Origin: Armatimonadota bacterium
Lineage (GTDB): Bacteria; Armatimonadota; Hebobacteria; GCA-020354555; CP070648
Assembly: GCA_020354555.1 (NCBI GenBank)
Contig: CP070648.1
Coordinates: 4,417,033-4,464,947 of the forward strand
Length of the DNA: 47,915 nt
Direction: 5' to 3'
This document shows, in pieces, positions 31,811 to 40,148 of this stretch; position 1 is the first letter of the stretch, and the number at the start of each line of letters is the position of its first letter. The notes under the pieces were generated by a model. That model did no database searches, was not told the origin of the DNA, and was given only the letters and a program-made list of their open reading frames with translations. A program made the position numbers and the translations under genes.

Positions 31811-32559
31811 CAGCTCCCCCGTCCCGCAAGCCGCGCCAGGCGCGCGAAGTTCCCGCCCAGCACGAGGCGCCGCGCACGCACCGGTATGCGCGCATCGGTC
31901 ACCTTCGCCAGGTTCACGGCCAAGTCGCCGCCGTGCGCGTCTGAGCCGAACAGCACGCGCCGAGCGCCGAGCTCCTTCACCGCGGCCTCGATCATCCCGT
32001 CCTCCACCACGCTGCCCGAGGTGTCCACGCTGACATTGGGCTGATCGCGCACGGCGCGAATGCCGCGCACCCAATTGCCGCCGATGTGCGCCATGATGAA
32101 TTGAACGTCAGGGAAATCGGCCGCCGCGCGGGCCACATCTTCGGGGTAGGACTCATGCGGCAGGTTGCCCGTTATCTTGTGCCAGGCATGATGCAGCACC
32201 GGCACGCGCAGCTCCCGCGCCTTCTCCAGCACCGGCCGCACGCGTTCGTCGGTGGCGCGGCAGGCAACCCACAGCTTCAGCCCTACGAACCCCCACTCCG
32301 CCACACACCGCTCGAACTCCTCCACCGCCTGGGGATAGCACGGGCTGACGTACGCGAGCCCCAGGACCAGCCCCGGGTATTCCTCCATGAGCCGCCGCAC
32401 GTCCCGGTTCCCCTGCTCGCACTCCTCGTGGGACGGCTCGTACGCCCACGAGCCCAGCGAGCTGACGACCAGGCGATCCACCCCCAGGCGCTCCGCCTGC
32501 CGCACGAGGCGCGGGTCGAGCCCTGCCCCCTGCGGGTGAACGTGGCAGTCTATGATCAC
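31810..32559 (-). CDS. Amidohydrolase-family metal hydrolase
   Basis: 249 residues. A canonical metal motif DCHVHPQG starts the first strand. Later strands supply LKLWVACRATDERV, HHAWHKITG, IMAHIGGNW and LFGSDAHGGDLA, so an active binuclear or mononuclear hydrolase is likely. The substrate is not identifiable; relatives include decarboxylases of aromatic acids and lactonases. It starts with GTG, and its start overlaps the methyltransferase stop (GTGA). GGGAG sits 8 bases upstream. The frame upstream belongs to the methyltransferase. Paired with a degenerate paralogue downstream. Confidence 0.83.
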   Translation of the reverse strand: MIIDCHVHPQGAGLDPRLVRQAERLGVDRLVVSSLGSWAYEPSHEECEQGNRDVRRLMEEYPGLVLGLAYVSPCYPQAVEEFERCVAEWGFVGLKLWVACRATDERVRPVLEKARELRVPVLHHAWHKITGNLPHESYPEDVARAAADFPDVQFIMAHIGGNWVRGIRAVRDQPNVSVDTSGSVVEDGMIEAAVKELGARRVLFGSDAHGGDLAVNLAKVTDARIPVRARRLVLGGNFARLARLAGRGS

Positions 32560-33167
32560 GCGACCTTCTCCCGTCGCTGCGAGCGATACACGCGGTAGCC
32601 CGCCTTCTTCTTGACCTCGGTAACGTCGCCGAACGTTCGCTCCATGCGCCGGGCGAACGTTGCGACCCCGCGCCGCATCCGCCCAACGAGGTAGAACCAC
32701 CCTCCCGCCAGCAGCGTGCGGTGCGCGGCCTCGATGAAGCCGAACACCGCGCGGTTTCCCGCATGAACCGGTGGGTTGGTCACCACGACATGGAATAGAT
32801 TATCAGCAAGACAGTCGGCGCTGTCGGCGAGCACTGTGTGGGCGTTGGCGATGCCGTTGAGGGCGATGTTGGCTCGGGCCAGCTCGATCGCGCGCGCGTT
32901 GCGGTCGAGCAGGACGGCCATCCCCTCTGGCGCCAACCCCGCTGCAACGATGCCGAGCACCCCGTAGCCGCAGCCGAGGTCGAGCACATGGTCGGAGACG
33001 CGGATCTCCATCACCTCGGCGAGCAGGCGTGTCCCCGGGTCCACCCGCGTCGCGGAGAACACGCCGGCGTCGCTGCGGAAGCGAAAGCTCCGGCCGCGGA
33101 TCTCGGCTGCGATGTCTATCGGTCGTCGGGTGCTCGTCGGCTTGCGCGCAAAGTAATGGTCGGTCAT
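32556..33167 (-). CDS. RsmC-like small SAM methyltransferase
   Basis: 203 residues of the methyltransferase-small family. Motif I is VLDLGCGYGVLGIVAAG, motif II is VLLDRNARAIELARANIALN, and the NPP motif is VVTNPPVHAG. RsmC/RlmG-type enzymes methylate the N2 of a guanine in rRNA. This is the single C-terminal catalytic domain, without the N-terminal half of E. coli RsmC, a common form in bacteria. The ATG at 33167 is chosen because it begins TDHYFARKP, typical for these proteins. It faces the SpoIID gene with starts only 3 bases apart. It leads the operon with two amidohydrolases. Confidence 0.85.
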   Translation of the reverse strand: MTDHYFARKPTSTRRPIDIAAEIRGRSFRFRSDAGVFSATRVDPGTRLLAEVMEIRVSDHVLDLGCGYGVLGIVAAGLAPEGMAVLLDRNARAIELARANIALNGIANAHTVLADSADCLADNLFHVVVTNPPVHAGNRAVFGFIEAAHRTLLAGGWFYLVGRMRRGVATFARRMERTFGDVTEVKKKAGYRVYRSQRREKVA

Positions 33168-33170
33168 GAC

Positions 33171-34466
33171 ATGATGCCTAACGTCGAACGGAAACTTCCA
33201 GCACCAGCGGGGAGGCACCTGCCTCCGCTGGCGCGGCTCGCCGCACCCGGCGCGGCCGCGCTGGCCATCGCCCTATGCCTCGGAGCGCTTCTCGCTCCGG
33301 CCCGTGCGGCCGGTGAATCGGTGCTCCGCGTCGGGCTGCTGGGCGCCGCATCTGCCAACCAGTGCCGGGTGACAGTCGCGCCGAGTGGCCCGCAGGCGGG
33401 GGAAATCGAGCTGGAGTTCCGTGCCGGCGACGGCGGCCTGCTGCTGGCGCTGCGCGGGAACGACGTGGCGCGCGTCGCTCCGGCGGGCGACGGCGTCGTG
33501 GTACGTGACGGGCGGGGGCGCGACAAGCGCGCGCTCATGCTCGTCGCGCGCGCGCGCGGCGGTTTTGTCGCCGTGACCAAGGATTCGACCCAGCCGCTGC
33601 CCTACCGCGGCGAGTTGGAGTTCACGGCGTCCGGCGGCCGGCTGCGCATCGTCAACACGGTCGAGTTGGAGGGCTACCTGCGCAGCGTCGTGCCGGCGGA
33701 GATGCCGCGGCTGTTCCACGAAGAGGCGCTCCGGGCACAGGCGATCGTTGCGCGGACGTACGCGCTGCGCGCCGGCGCGAGGCACGCCGCCGACGGCTTC
33801 GACGTGTGCGACAGCTCTCACTGCCAGGAGTACCGCGGCGCCCTGGCGGAGGCGCCGGAGACCGACGCCGCGGTGATCAGCACGCGCGGCCGGGTGCTGA
33901 TATTCGATCGAGCCCTCGCCGACATCAGCTACCACTCCAGCTGCGGTGGGCACACTGCGGCTGCGGGCGATGTGTGGAACGGCGGCCGCCGGCTGCCCTA
34001 CCTCGCCGGGGTCCGCGACAGCATCGGCGGCAGCCCCGCGTGCGCGCATGCCCCGCAGTTCTGGTGGAGCGCCGACATATCGCGCGATCAACTCGGCCGC
34101 ATCGCGGGCGGCAATGGCGCGGCCGCCGCAGTCGGTGGCCTCGCCGTCACGCGGAGGTCGCCCGAGGGGCGCGTGTTGGAGGTGCAGATCGGCTCGGGCG
34201 GCGGCGGGCACACGATGAGCGGGTACGAGTTCTACCGTCGCTGCGCGGGTGTGCTCGGATGGGGCAAGATGAGAAGCGCCTGGTTCGACGTGAAACCCGG
34301 CAGCGGCGGGTGGCGCGTGATCGGGCGAGGCGCGGGTCACGGCGTGGGCATGTGCCAGTGGGGGGCGCAGGGCCGCGCGGAATCGGGCGCCTCGGCGCGC
34401 GGGATCCTGCAGGCGTACTTCCCGGGAACGGAACTGCACCCGCTGGACACGCTCGCTGCAAGGTAA
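33171..34466 (+). CDS. SpoIID/LytB domain protein
   Basis: 431 residues. A signal peptide (about 15-45, LARLAAPGAAALAIALCLGA) is followed by a beta-rich N-terminal part, then the SpoIID/LytB core: VNTVELEGYLRSVVPAEMP, EALRAQAIVARTYAL, SYHSSCGGHTAAAGDVWNGG, and RVIGRGAGHGVGMCQWGAQG. SpoIID acts as a lytic transglycosylase on peptidoglycan during engulfment in spore formers; LytB-type relatives work in ordinary cell-wall remodelling, and no spore genes are seen. The exact start is uncertain: ATG at 33171, the next codon at 33174, or ATG at 33156. No clear ribosome-binding site. Confidence 0.87.
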   Translation: MMPNVERKLPAPAGRHLPPLARLAAPGAAALAIALCLGALLAPARAAGESVLRVGLLGAASANQCRVTVAPSGPQAGEIELEFRAGDGGLLLALRGNDVARVAPAGDGVVVRDGRGRDKRALMLVARARGGFVAVTKDSTQPLPYRGELEFTASGGRLRIVNTVELEGYLRSVVPAEMPRLFHEEALRAQAIVARTYALRAGARHAADGFDVCDSSHCQEYRGALAEAPETDAAVISTRGRVLIFDRALADISYHSSCGGHTAAAGDVWNGGRRLPYLAGVRDSIGGSPACAHAPQFWWSADISRDQLGRIAGGNGAAAAVGGLAVTRRSPEGRVLEVQIGSGGGGHTMSGYEFYRRCAGVLGWGKMRSAWFDVKPGSGGWRVIGRGAGHGVGMCQWGAQGRAESGASARGILQAYFPGTELHPLDTLAAR

Positions 34467-34528
34467 ACGGCTTGCGATTCTCCGGGTGCTGCTCGCGCAG
34501 CCGCGTGCTTCCCAGAGGCGGCGAGGGG

Positions 34529-36037
34529 CTACGCTTCGACGTACACCGCGCGCAGGATCTCCTCTACCGTGGTAATGCCCTCGCGGGCCTTCTGTATGCC
34601 ATCGTCGCGCAGGCTGCGGCAGCCAAGTTCGCGCGCGAGATGCCGGATCTCGGTCGCTGACGCCTTGCGCACGACGGCGGAGCGGACGCTGTCCTCGACG
34701 ACGACGATCTCGAACACCGCGACCATGCCGTGATACCCCGTGCCCCGGCACTCGTTGCAGCCGCGCCCGCGGTAGAACACCGGGTTGGGATCGGTGATCC
34801 CGAGGCGCCCGAGGATGGCGGGCGACGGCCGGTGCTCCTGCTTGCACGCTTTGCAGACGCGGCGCACCAGGCGCTGCGCGATGATCGCGCACAACGAGGA
34901 CGCCACGAGGAACGGCTCGGCGCCCATGTCAATCAATCGGATCGGCGCGCCCGCGGCATCGTTCGCGTGCAGGGTGCTGAACAGCAGGTGCCCGGTGAGC
35001 GCCGACTGGATCGCCATCTGCACCGTCTCCAGGTCGCGAATCTCGCCGACCATGATGACATCCGGGTCCTGGCGCAGGATGTGGCGCAGGCCGGCGGCGA
35101 ACGTCAGCCCGATCTTCGGGTGCACCTGGATCTGCGTCACGCGCGGCAGTTGGTACTCGACCGGCTCCTCGATGGTGATGACGTTCTTGCTGATGCGGTC
35201 CATCTTCATCAGGCCCGCATACAGCGTCGTCGTCTTGCCGCTCCCGGTGGGCCCGGTCGCCAGCACCATCCCGTACGGCCGCCGCAGGATGTCCTCCATC
35301 GTCTCCAGGTGATCCGGGCCCAGGCCGAGATCCTTGAGCCGGCGCATCCCGGAGTACTTCGGCAGCAGCCGCAACACCACGGTCTCGCCGAACACCGACG
35401 GCACCGTGGAGACCCGCACGTCGTACGCCTGACCGTTGAAGCGCCCCTCGAAGCGTCCGTCCTGGGGCAGGCGCTTCTCCGCGATGTTGAGCCGGGCGAG
35501 GATCTTGAGGCGCGACACGATCGAGGCGTGGTAGTCAATCGGCAGCGTCATGTTATCGTACATGACGCTGTCGACACGGAAGCGCACCATCAGTTTGCGC
35601 GGATGGGGCTCGACGTGGATGTCGCTCGCCCGCTCGGCGGTCGCCGCTTCGAGGAGCCGGTTAACCGCGCTGACCGCGGGCGCTTGCTCGACGAGATCGG
35701 CAAAACCGTCGGGCACCTCGGCTGCCTCCGGGGCCGTCGGCAGCACCGCCTCCATCTCCTCCATCTCGTCGCTGTAGTAGCGCAGAATGCCGCGCTTGAT
35801 GACGTCCGCCGCGGCCTTCGCGGGCTTGACCTTCAGCCCCGTGACGCGCGTCACCTCGTCTATCACCCACAGGTTCTCCGTGTCCGGCATCGCCACCACG
35901 AGGTGGCCTTGCTCCTCGCGCACCGGGAACACTCCCAGCCGCTCGCAGAACTGCCTGGGCAGGAGCCCTAAGGCCTCACCGTCGCCGTACAACTCGTGTT
36001 CGGAGTAGATCTCCTCGACTTCTTCCATTTGCCGCAT
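34529..36037 (-). CDS. Type II/IV secretion assembly ATPase (GspE/PilB)
   Basis: 502 residues. An N-terminal GspE_N-type domain (about 15-90) precedes the ATPase core. Walker A is GPTGSGKTT (about 262-270), Asp-box-type YDVRVSTVPS precedes it, Walker B is DVIMVGEIRD and the His box is FSTLHANDA. A tetra-cysteine zinc site has C395/C398 (CKAC) and C427/C430 (CNEC). It powers pilus or pseudopilus assembly from the cytoplasmic side. No pilT, pilC or other pilus genes lie beside it; a prepilin-like gene is about 8 kb away. Start candidates: GTG 36046, ATG 36037 or ATG 36028. A promoter lies at 36138-36146. Confidence 0.93.
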   Translation of the reverse strand: MRQMEEVEEIYSEHELYGDGEALGLLPRQFCERLGVFPVREEQGHLVVAMPDTENLWVIDEVTRVTGLKVKPAKAAADVIKRGILRYYSDEMEEMEAVLPTAPEAAEVPDGFADLVEQAPAVSAVNRLLEAATAERASDIHVEPHPRKLMVRFRVDSVMYDNMTLPIDYHASIVSRLKILARLNIAEKRLPQDGRFEGRFNGQAYDVRVSTVPSVFGETVVLRLLPKYSGMRRLKDLGLGPDHLETMEDILRRPYGMVLATGPTGSGKTTTLYAGLMKMDRISKNVITIEEPVEYQLPRVTQIQVHPKIGLTFAAGLRHILRQDPDVIMVGEIRDLETVQMAIQSALTGHLLFSTLHANDAAGAPIRLIDMGAEPFLVASSLCAIIAQRLVRRVCKACKQEHRPSPAILGRLGITDPNPVFYRGRGCNECRGTGYHGMVAVFEIVVVEDSVRSAVVRKASATEIRHLARELGCRSLRDDGIQKAREGITTVEEILRAVYVEA

Positions 36038-36086
36038 CCCACCCACCGGCGCACTGCGTCATTGCGCCGCGCCGTACAGGCCACAA

Positions 36087-36111
36087 AGCCCGCGGCTTCG
36101 CGGCCCGGGCT
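36087..36111 (-). promoter_or_regulatory. Leader hairpin of the PilB-type gene
   Basis: AGCCCG (36087-36092) pairs with CGGGCT (36106-36111), and GGC/GCC pair inside around a TTCGCG loop, giving about nine base pairs with one bulge. It lies between the promoter and the start codon on the minus strand, in the 5' leader. It could affect mRNA stability or translation; no riboswitch family is recognised. Confidence 0.4.
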
Positions 36112-36137
36112 GGTGTCCTGTGCTGTTGTCAACCGCC

Positions 36138-36146
36138 ATTATACCA
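36138..36146 (-). promoter_or_regulatory. Extended -10 promoter of the PilB-type gene
   Basis: On the minus strand, TGGTATAAT (36146-36138), an extended -10 with perfect TATAAT. The -35 position reads GAGCGC, which is poor. The predicted start point near 36131 gives a leader of about 95 bases. Confidence 0.6.
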
Positions 36147-36329
36147 TAACTCGAACACATGCGCTCCGCGCCCGCCGGCTCGCGCGGGAACCGCGACTAG
36201 TTTCCAGGCGCGGCGCCGCCCATCATCGGACATTGCGGAACCGTCTTTTCGACGTGCCGCCCGCCCGCTGGGTTCCGTGCGATGTGGCTCCGCTCGTCAG
36301 TTGTGAATGCCGAGCGCGTGTGCGGCGGG

Positions 36330-36358
36330 TTGACGGCGCGCGCCGCCGGTGGTACATT
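36330..36358 (+). promoter_or_regulatory. Sigma-70-type promoter of YkvA gene
   Basis: TTGACG (36330-36335), 17 bases, TACATT (36353-36358) preceded by TGG, an extended -10. It lies 59 bases upstream of the ATG at 36418. Confidence 0.7.
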
Positions 36359-36417
36359 CCAGTTGAGGGCGTGCTCGCGTTCACCCCGACGATATATTGA
36401 GCTTCGAGGAAAGGCGC

Positions 36418-36855
36418 ATGTCCGAGGAGAAATCGGCGACGACAGAAGAGACCACACCCGCGATCCCGGAACCACGCGCGCGGGCCAAGCGCCAGCTTCG
36501 CGAGTTGCTCCTCATGCTGCCCAACCTCGCCAAGCTCCTCGGCCGGCTTGCGGTGCACCCCGATGTGCCGGCGCAGGAGAAGGCGCTCCTCGCCGCGACT
36601 ATCGCCTACCTCGCGATGCCGATAGACATCATCCCCGATTTCGTGCCCGGTCTCGGCCAGGTGGACGACATCTTTCTCGTCGCCGTCGTGCTCCAGCGGC
36701 TCATCAACTCGGCGGGCGAGGACTTGGTGCTGCAGAACTGGGACGGCGATCCGAAGCTCCTGTCCATCATTCAGCAAATCCTCGAGGTCTCGACTTACTT
36801 CCTGCCCAAACCCATGCGCGAGAAGCTCGTCGGACATGTGAGCGCGAATCGGTAA
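36418..36855 (+). CDS. YkvA/DUF1232 membrane protein
   Basis: 145 residues. The DUF1232 signature is IAYLAMPIDIIPDFVPGLGQVDDI, with LLAATIAYLA as the hydrophobic lead. It is a membrane-associated protein widespread in bacteria, with no known enzymatic role. An N-terminal ~25 acidic and polar residues precede it. The ATG at 36418 has GAGG 8 bases upstream; an earlier frame to 36397 has no support. It is transcribed from the promoter at 36330 and stands alone, with the next gene running the same way. Confidence 0.85.
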   Translation: MSEEKSATTEETTPAIPEPRARAKRQLRELLLMLPNLAKLLGRLAVHPDVPAQEKALLAATIAYLAMPIDIIPDFVPGLGQVDDIFLVAVVLQRLINSAGEDLVLQNWDGDPKLLSIIQQILEVSTYFLPKPMREKLVGHVSANR

Positions 36856-37001
36856 AGGCGCCGTCATCCGCGCCGCCGCTCGGCAGGGCCTATCCGCGAC
36901 TGTCTCCCGGCAAACTCCTCAGCGGGCATCCTTAATGTGGTCGTCCGCCGGTCTCCGCCACCGGCGGTTCATCGCGCAACCCGACGGTCACACCTCCCAC
37001 C

Positions 37002-37030
37002 TTGGCAAAAGCCTGTGGACAGTATAGAAT
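37002..37030 (+). promoter_or_regulatory. Sigma-70-type promoter of epimerase operon
   Basis: TTGGCA (37002-37007), 17 bases, TAGAAT (37025-37030). The predicted start is about 37037, some 50 bases before the ATG at 37089. Confidence 0.7.
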
Positions 37031-37088
37031 ATGCCCGTGAGGCTCGGAGGTGTGGAGGCCGCCGGGCCGTTTCCGTCTCGGAACAACT

Positions 37089-37994
37089 ATGGCCCGCTTC
37101 CGCCTGGCAATCAACGCCGGTTTCGCGATCAATCGCTTCCCCGAGCCGGAGGTATGGTTGCGCATCGTCGGGCAGGAACTCGGCGTGCGCTGCGTGCAGT
37201 TCGTCGCGGATCTGCTCAATCCGTTTCTGCCGCCGGTCGTGGTTGAAGAACAGCTCGCTCTCCTCAGCGAGCACGCCGATCGCAACGGCGTCACCATCGA
37301 AACCGCGTTCACCAGCGCGTTCACCCGCGTGAATCATGTCCTGCATCCGGATCCCTCGGTGCGTGAGGCATGGGTGCAGTGGTTCGAGCACTTCCTTGGG
37401 ATCGCGCGGCGCCTCGGCGCGCGCGGCGTCGGAAGCCACTTCGGGATTCTCTCTGTGCGCGATTTCGAGGATGACGCCCGTCGCCGCGAGCGCGTCGAGC
37501 AAGGCATCGCCGCCTGGCAGCGCCTCAGCCGGCGCGCCGCTGACCTCGGGCTCGAGTTCCTCATGTTCGAGCCGATGAGCGTGCCGCGCGAGATGGCATC
37601 CACCATACCCGAGACCCGCGACCTGCTCGAGCGCGTCAACGACGGCGCGGCGGTGCCCATGCTGCTGTGCCTCGACGTGGATCACGGCGATGTCTCGCAC
37701 CCCAATGCGACCGACCCCTACGTCTGGCTGCGCGAGTTCGCGGTGCACGCCCCGGTGGTGCACATCAAGCAGAGCAAGGCCGACAAGTCCGGGCACTGGC
37801 CTTTCACCACGGAGCATAACAAGGAAGGCATCATCACCGGCCCGAAGGTGCTGGAGGCGCTCGAGCACGGCGGCGCGACGGATGTCTCGCTCGCGCTGGA
37901 ACTCTCGCACCGCGAGCGCTACCCGCACGAGTACCGGGTGCTCGATGATTTCCGCGAGTCCGTGGCATACTGGCGGCAGTACGTGAGCGAATGA
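37089..37994 (+). CDS. TIM-barrel sugar-phosphate epimerase, erythrulose-phosphate-epimerase-like
   Basis: 301 residues. The barrel motifs include FLMFEPMSVPRE, LLCLDVDHGD, VVHIKQSKADKSGHWPFT and SLALELSHRERYPHE. The HIKQ...HWPFT segment resembles the HxQQ...RHWPFT of erythrulose-1-phosphate 3-epimerase-type proteins, which suggests a four-carbon or other keto-sugar phosphate substrate. This is a tentative reading. The ATG at 37089 has GGA upstream; a GTG at 37050 opens the same frame but begins a non-conserved stretch. It overlaps the next gene's start by four bases (ATGA), so it is in one operon with two zinc dehydrogenases. Confidence 0.83.
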   Translation: MARFRLAINAGFAINRFPEPEVWLRIVGQELGVRCVQFVADLLNPFLPPVVVEEQLALLSEHADRNGVTIETAFTSAFTRVNHVLHPDPSVREAWVQWFEHFLGIARRLGARGVGSHFGILSVRDFEDDARRRERVEQGIAAWQRLSRRAADLGLEFLMFEPMSVPREMASTIPETRDLLERVNDGAAVPMLLCLDVDHGDVSHPNATDPYVWLREFAVHAPVVHIKQSKADKSGHWPFTTEHNKEGIITGPKVLEALEHGGATDVSLALELSHRERYPHEYRVLDDFRESVAYWRQYVSE

Positions 37995-39028
37995 TGCTGG
38001 CAGCGGTTCTGCATGCGATAGGCGATCTGCGCGTCGAGCATGTGCCCGACCCGGAGCCGGGCCCTGGCGAGGTGCGCCTGCGCGTGCATGCCTGCGGCAT
38101 TTGCGCCTCCGACGTCCCGCGCATATTCGAGACCGGCGCGTACACGCTTCCGCTCATCCCCGGCCACGAACTGGCGGGCGAGGTGGATTGCCTCGGCCCC
38201 GAGGCTCACGGCCTGGAACCCGGCATGCGCTGCGCGGTCTATCCGCTGATCCCGTGCGGGGGATGCGATAGCTGCCGCGCGGGGTTGACCAACCTGTGCG
38301 ATGCCTACGACTACCTCGGTTCGCGCGCGAACGGCGGGTTCGCGGAGTATGTGCTCGCGCCGGCAGCGAACTGCGTTCCGTTGCCGGACGGCGTCAGCTT
38401 CGCGGCGGGTGCGTTGACCGAGCCGTGCGCGGTGGCGCTGCACGCGGTGCGCCGCGCGCAACTCGCGGTGGGCGATTCGGCGGCGGTGTTCGGCGCGGGA
38501 GCGATCGGGGTCGTCATCGGCCTGCTGTGCCGGATGGCGGGCGCGCGAGTTCTCATGGTTGACGTGGACGAGCGGAAGCTCGCAGCCGCCGCCGAGTTCG
38601 GTTTGGGCGACGGGCTCGATGCGCGCGGCGAAGCGGCGCAGCGGCTGCGGGAGGAAACGGACGGCGCGGGCGTCACGGTCGCGTTCGAGGCGGCAGGCGC
38701 CCCGGCGGCGTTTCGCGATGCGGCGGCGTCCGTCGCCAAGCGCGGGACGCTGGCGCTGGTGGGCAACATGGCGGGTGACGTGACGATCCCCCAGGACGAG
38801 TATTCGAGTCTCCTGCGCCGCGAAGTGCGCGTCTTGGGCAACTGGAACTCCATTGCGCGCGGCCTGGCACAAGGCGATTGGGCAGTCGTGCTGGAATTGA
38901 TGAATACTGGAGATGTGCCGGCGGAGAAGCTCGTCACCCATCGCTTCCCGCTCGCACGGGTCGGCGAAGCGCTGGCGCTGATGCGATCCGGGGAGTTCCA
39001 CCACCGCGTGGTGCTGGAGACGGGATGA
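37991..39028 (+). CDS. Zinc-dependent alcohol dehydrogenase (GatD-like)
   Basis: 345 residues, MDR family. The catalytic zinc region has GICASD and PGHELAGEVD, and the structural zinc cysteines lie in CGGCDSCRAGLTNLC. The NAD-binding GAGAIGVVIG follows. It most resembles galactitol-1-phosphate or sorbitol-type dehydrogenases, with VLGNWNS near the end. It would oxidise a polyol or polyol phosphate to the keto form that the epimerase just upstream would then use. It begins with an ATGA overlap with the epimerase stop (two adjacent ATG codons), so translation is coupled. Confidence 0.88.
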   Translation: MMLAAVLHAIGDLRVEHVPDPEPGPGEVRLRVHACGICASDVPRIFETGAYTLPLIPGHELAGEVDCLGPEAHGLEPGMRCAVYPLIPCGGCDSCRAGLTNLCDAYDYLGSRANGGFAEYVLAPAANCVPLPDGVSFAAGALTEPCAVALHAVRRAQLAVGDSAAVFGAGAIGVVIGLLCRMAGARVLMVDVDERKLAAAAEFGLGDGLDARGEAAQRLREETDGAGVTVAFEAAGAPAAFRDAAASVAKRGTLALVGNMAGDVTIPQDEYSSLLRREVRVLGNWNSIARGLAQGDWAVVLELMNTGDVPAEKLVTHRFPLARVGEALALMRSGEFHHRVVLETG

Positions 39029-39098
39029 CGGGACGCCCGGTGTGGGAGCGCACGGCGGCGCCCTGATTGAGCCGGCGGGTGATAGCGGAGACACGTTG

Positions 39099-40136
39099 AT
39101 GCGAGCGGCGGTACTCGAGGACTTGGACAGAATGGTTGTCACGGAGGTTCCGGACCCGGAGATCGGCCCGGGCGAGATCCTCGTCCGCGTTCGCGCGTGC
39201 GCCGTCTGCGGCTCGGATGTCCGCATCTATCATTACGGCAACCCGCGTGTCGGGCCGCCGCAGATCCTCGGTCACGAGATCGCGGGCGACGTGGTCGCGG
39301 TCGGCGCAGGCGTCGAGAAGTTCAAGGTCGGCGACCGCGTCGCGACCGCCGCCGACGTGCCGTGCGGCGTGTGCGAGTTCTGCCGCAGCGGCATGGGCAA
39401 CAACTGCGCCATTAACTACGCCCTCGGCTACCAGTTCCAGGGCGGCTTCGCGGAGCTGCTCCCGCTCAACCAGATAACCGTCAACTACGGCCCGGTGCAC
39501 CACATCCCTGAGGGCATGAGCTACGAGACGGCGACGCTCGCCGAGCCGCTGGCGTGCTGCCTCAACGGCCTCGAGCGCAGCTTCCTTCAACCCGGTGACA
39601 GCATCCTCATTATCGGCGCGGGCCCGGCGGGCATCCTGCTCTGCGAGGCCGCCAAGGCTTTCGGGGCGACGCTGGTGATTCTCGCTCAGCGCTCGCGCGG
39701 GCGGCTCGAACTGGCGCAGAACTTCCGCGCCGACGCCTTTGTCGCCACCGCGGAACAGGATCTGGTCGAGGCGGTCATGGGCCTCACCGACGGGCACGGC
39801 GTGGATATCGCCATCACCGCCTGTGCCTCGCCGGAGGCTCAAGAGCAGGCGCTGGCGGCGGTACGCCCGCGCGGGCGGGTGAATTACTTCGGAGGATTGC
39901 CCCGCGGAAGCCGGAACATCAGCCTGGACAGCAACATCATACATTACAAGGAGTGCTACGTTCACGGCTCTCACGGCAGCGTTCCCAGGCAGCATCGCGT
40001 GGCGCTCGACCTGATCGCCAACCAGCAGGTGCGCGTGGAAGGCCTGATCACGCACCGCTTTGCGCTCGACCGGATCGCGGACGCCTTCGCCGCGCAGGAG
40101 CACAGGGACGGGCTCAAGGCCGTGGTTGAGCCATAG
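39099..40136 (+). CDS. Zinc-dependent alcohol dehydrogenase (MDR family)
   Basis: 345 residues from the ATG at 39099, with GGAG 8 bases upstream; the in-frame region back to 39042 is outside the family. The zinc-binding AVCGSDVRIYHYGN and GHEIAGDVVAVG, the structural cysteines of CGVCEFCRSGMGNNC and the Rossmann GAGPAGILL are all present. It ends PRQHRVALDLIANQQVRVEG and LITHRFALDRIADAF, typical of sorbitol/threonine-type dehydrogenases. It is the second dehydrogenase of the polyol operon and follows the first by 70 bases. The substrate could be the same sugar alcohol or its isomer. Confidence 0.88.
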   Translation: MRAAVLEDLDRMVVTEVPDPEIGPGEILVRVRACAVCGSDVRIYHYGNPRVGPPQILGHEIAGDVVAVGAGVEKFKVGDRVATAADVPCGVCEFCRSGMGNNCAINYALGYQFQGGFAELLPLNQITVNYGPVHHIPEGMSYETATLAEPLACCLNGLERSFLQPGDSILIIGAGPAGILLCEAAKAFGATLVILAQRSRGRLELAQNFRADAFVATAEQDLVEAVMGLTDGHGVDIAITACASPEAQEQALAAVRPRGRVNYFGGLPRGSRNISLDSNIIHYKECYVHGSHGSVPRQHRVALDLIANQQVRVEGLITHRFALDRIADAFAAQEHRDGLKAVVEP

Positions 40137-40148
40137 GAGCATGCTAAA

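Larger units (their letters stand above)
36038..36417. other. Divergent promoter region, no gene
   Basis: A 380-base gap between divergent genes. It holds two promoters (separate entries) and one hairpin in the leader of the ATPase gene (separate entry). I see no other gene in it. Confidence 0.6.
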
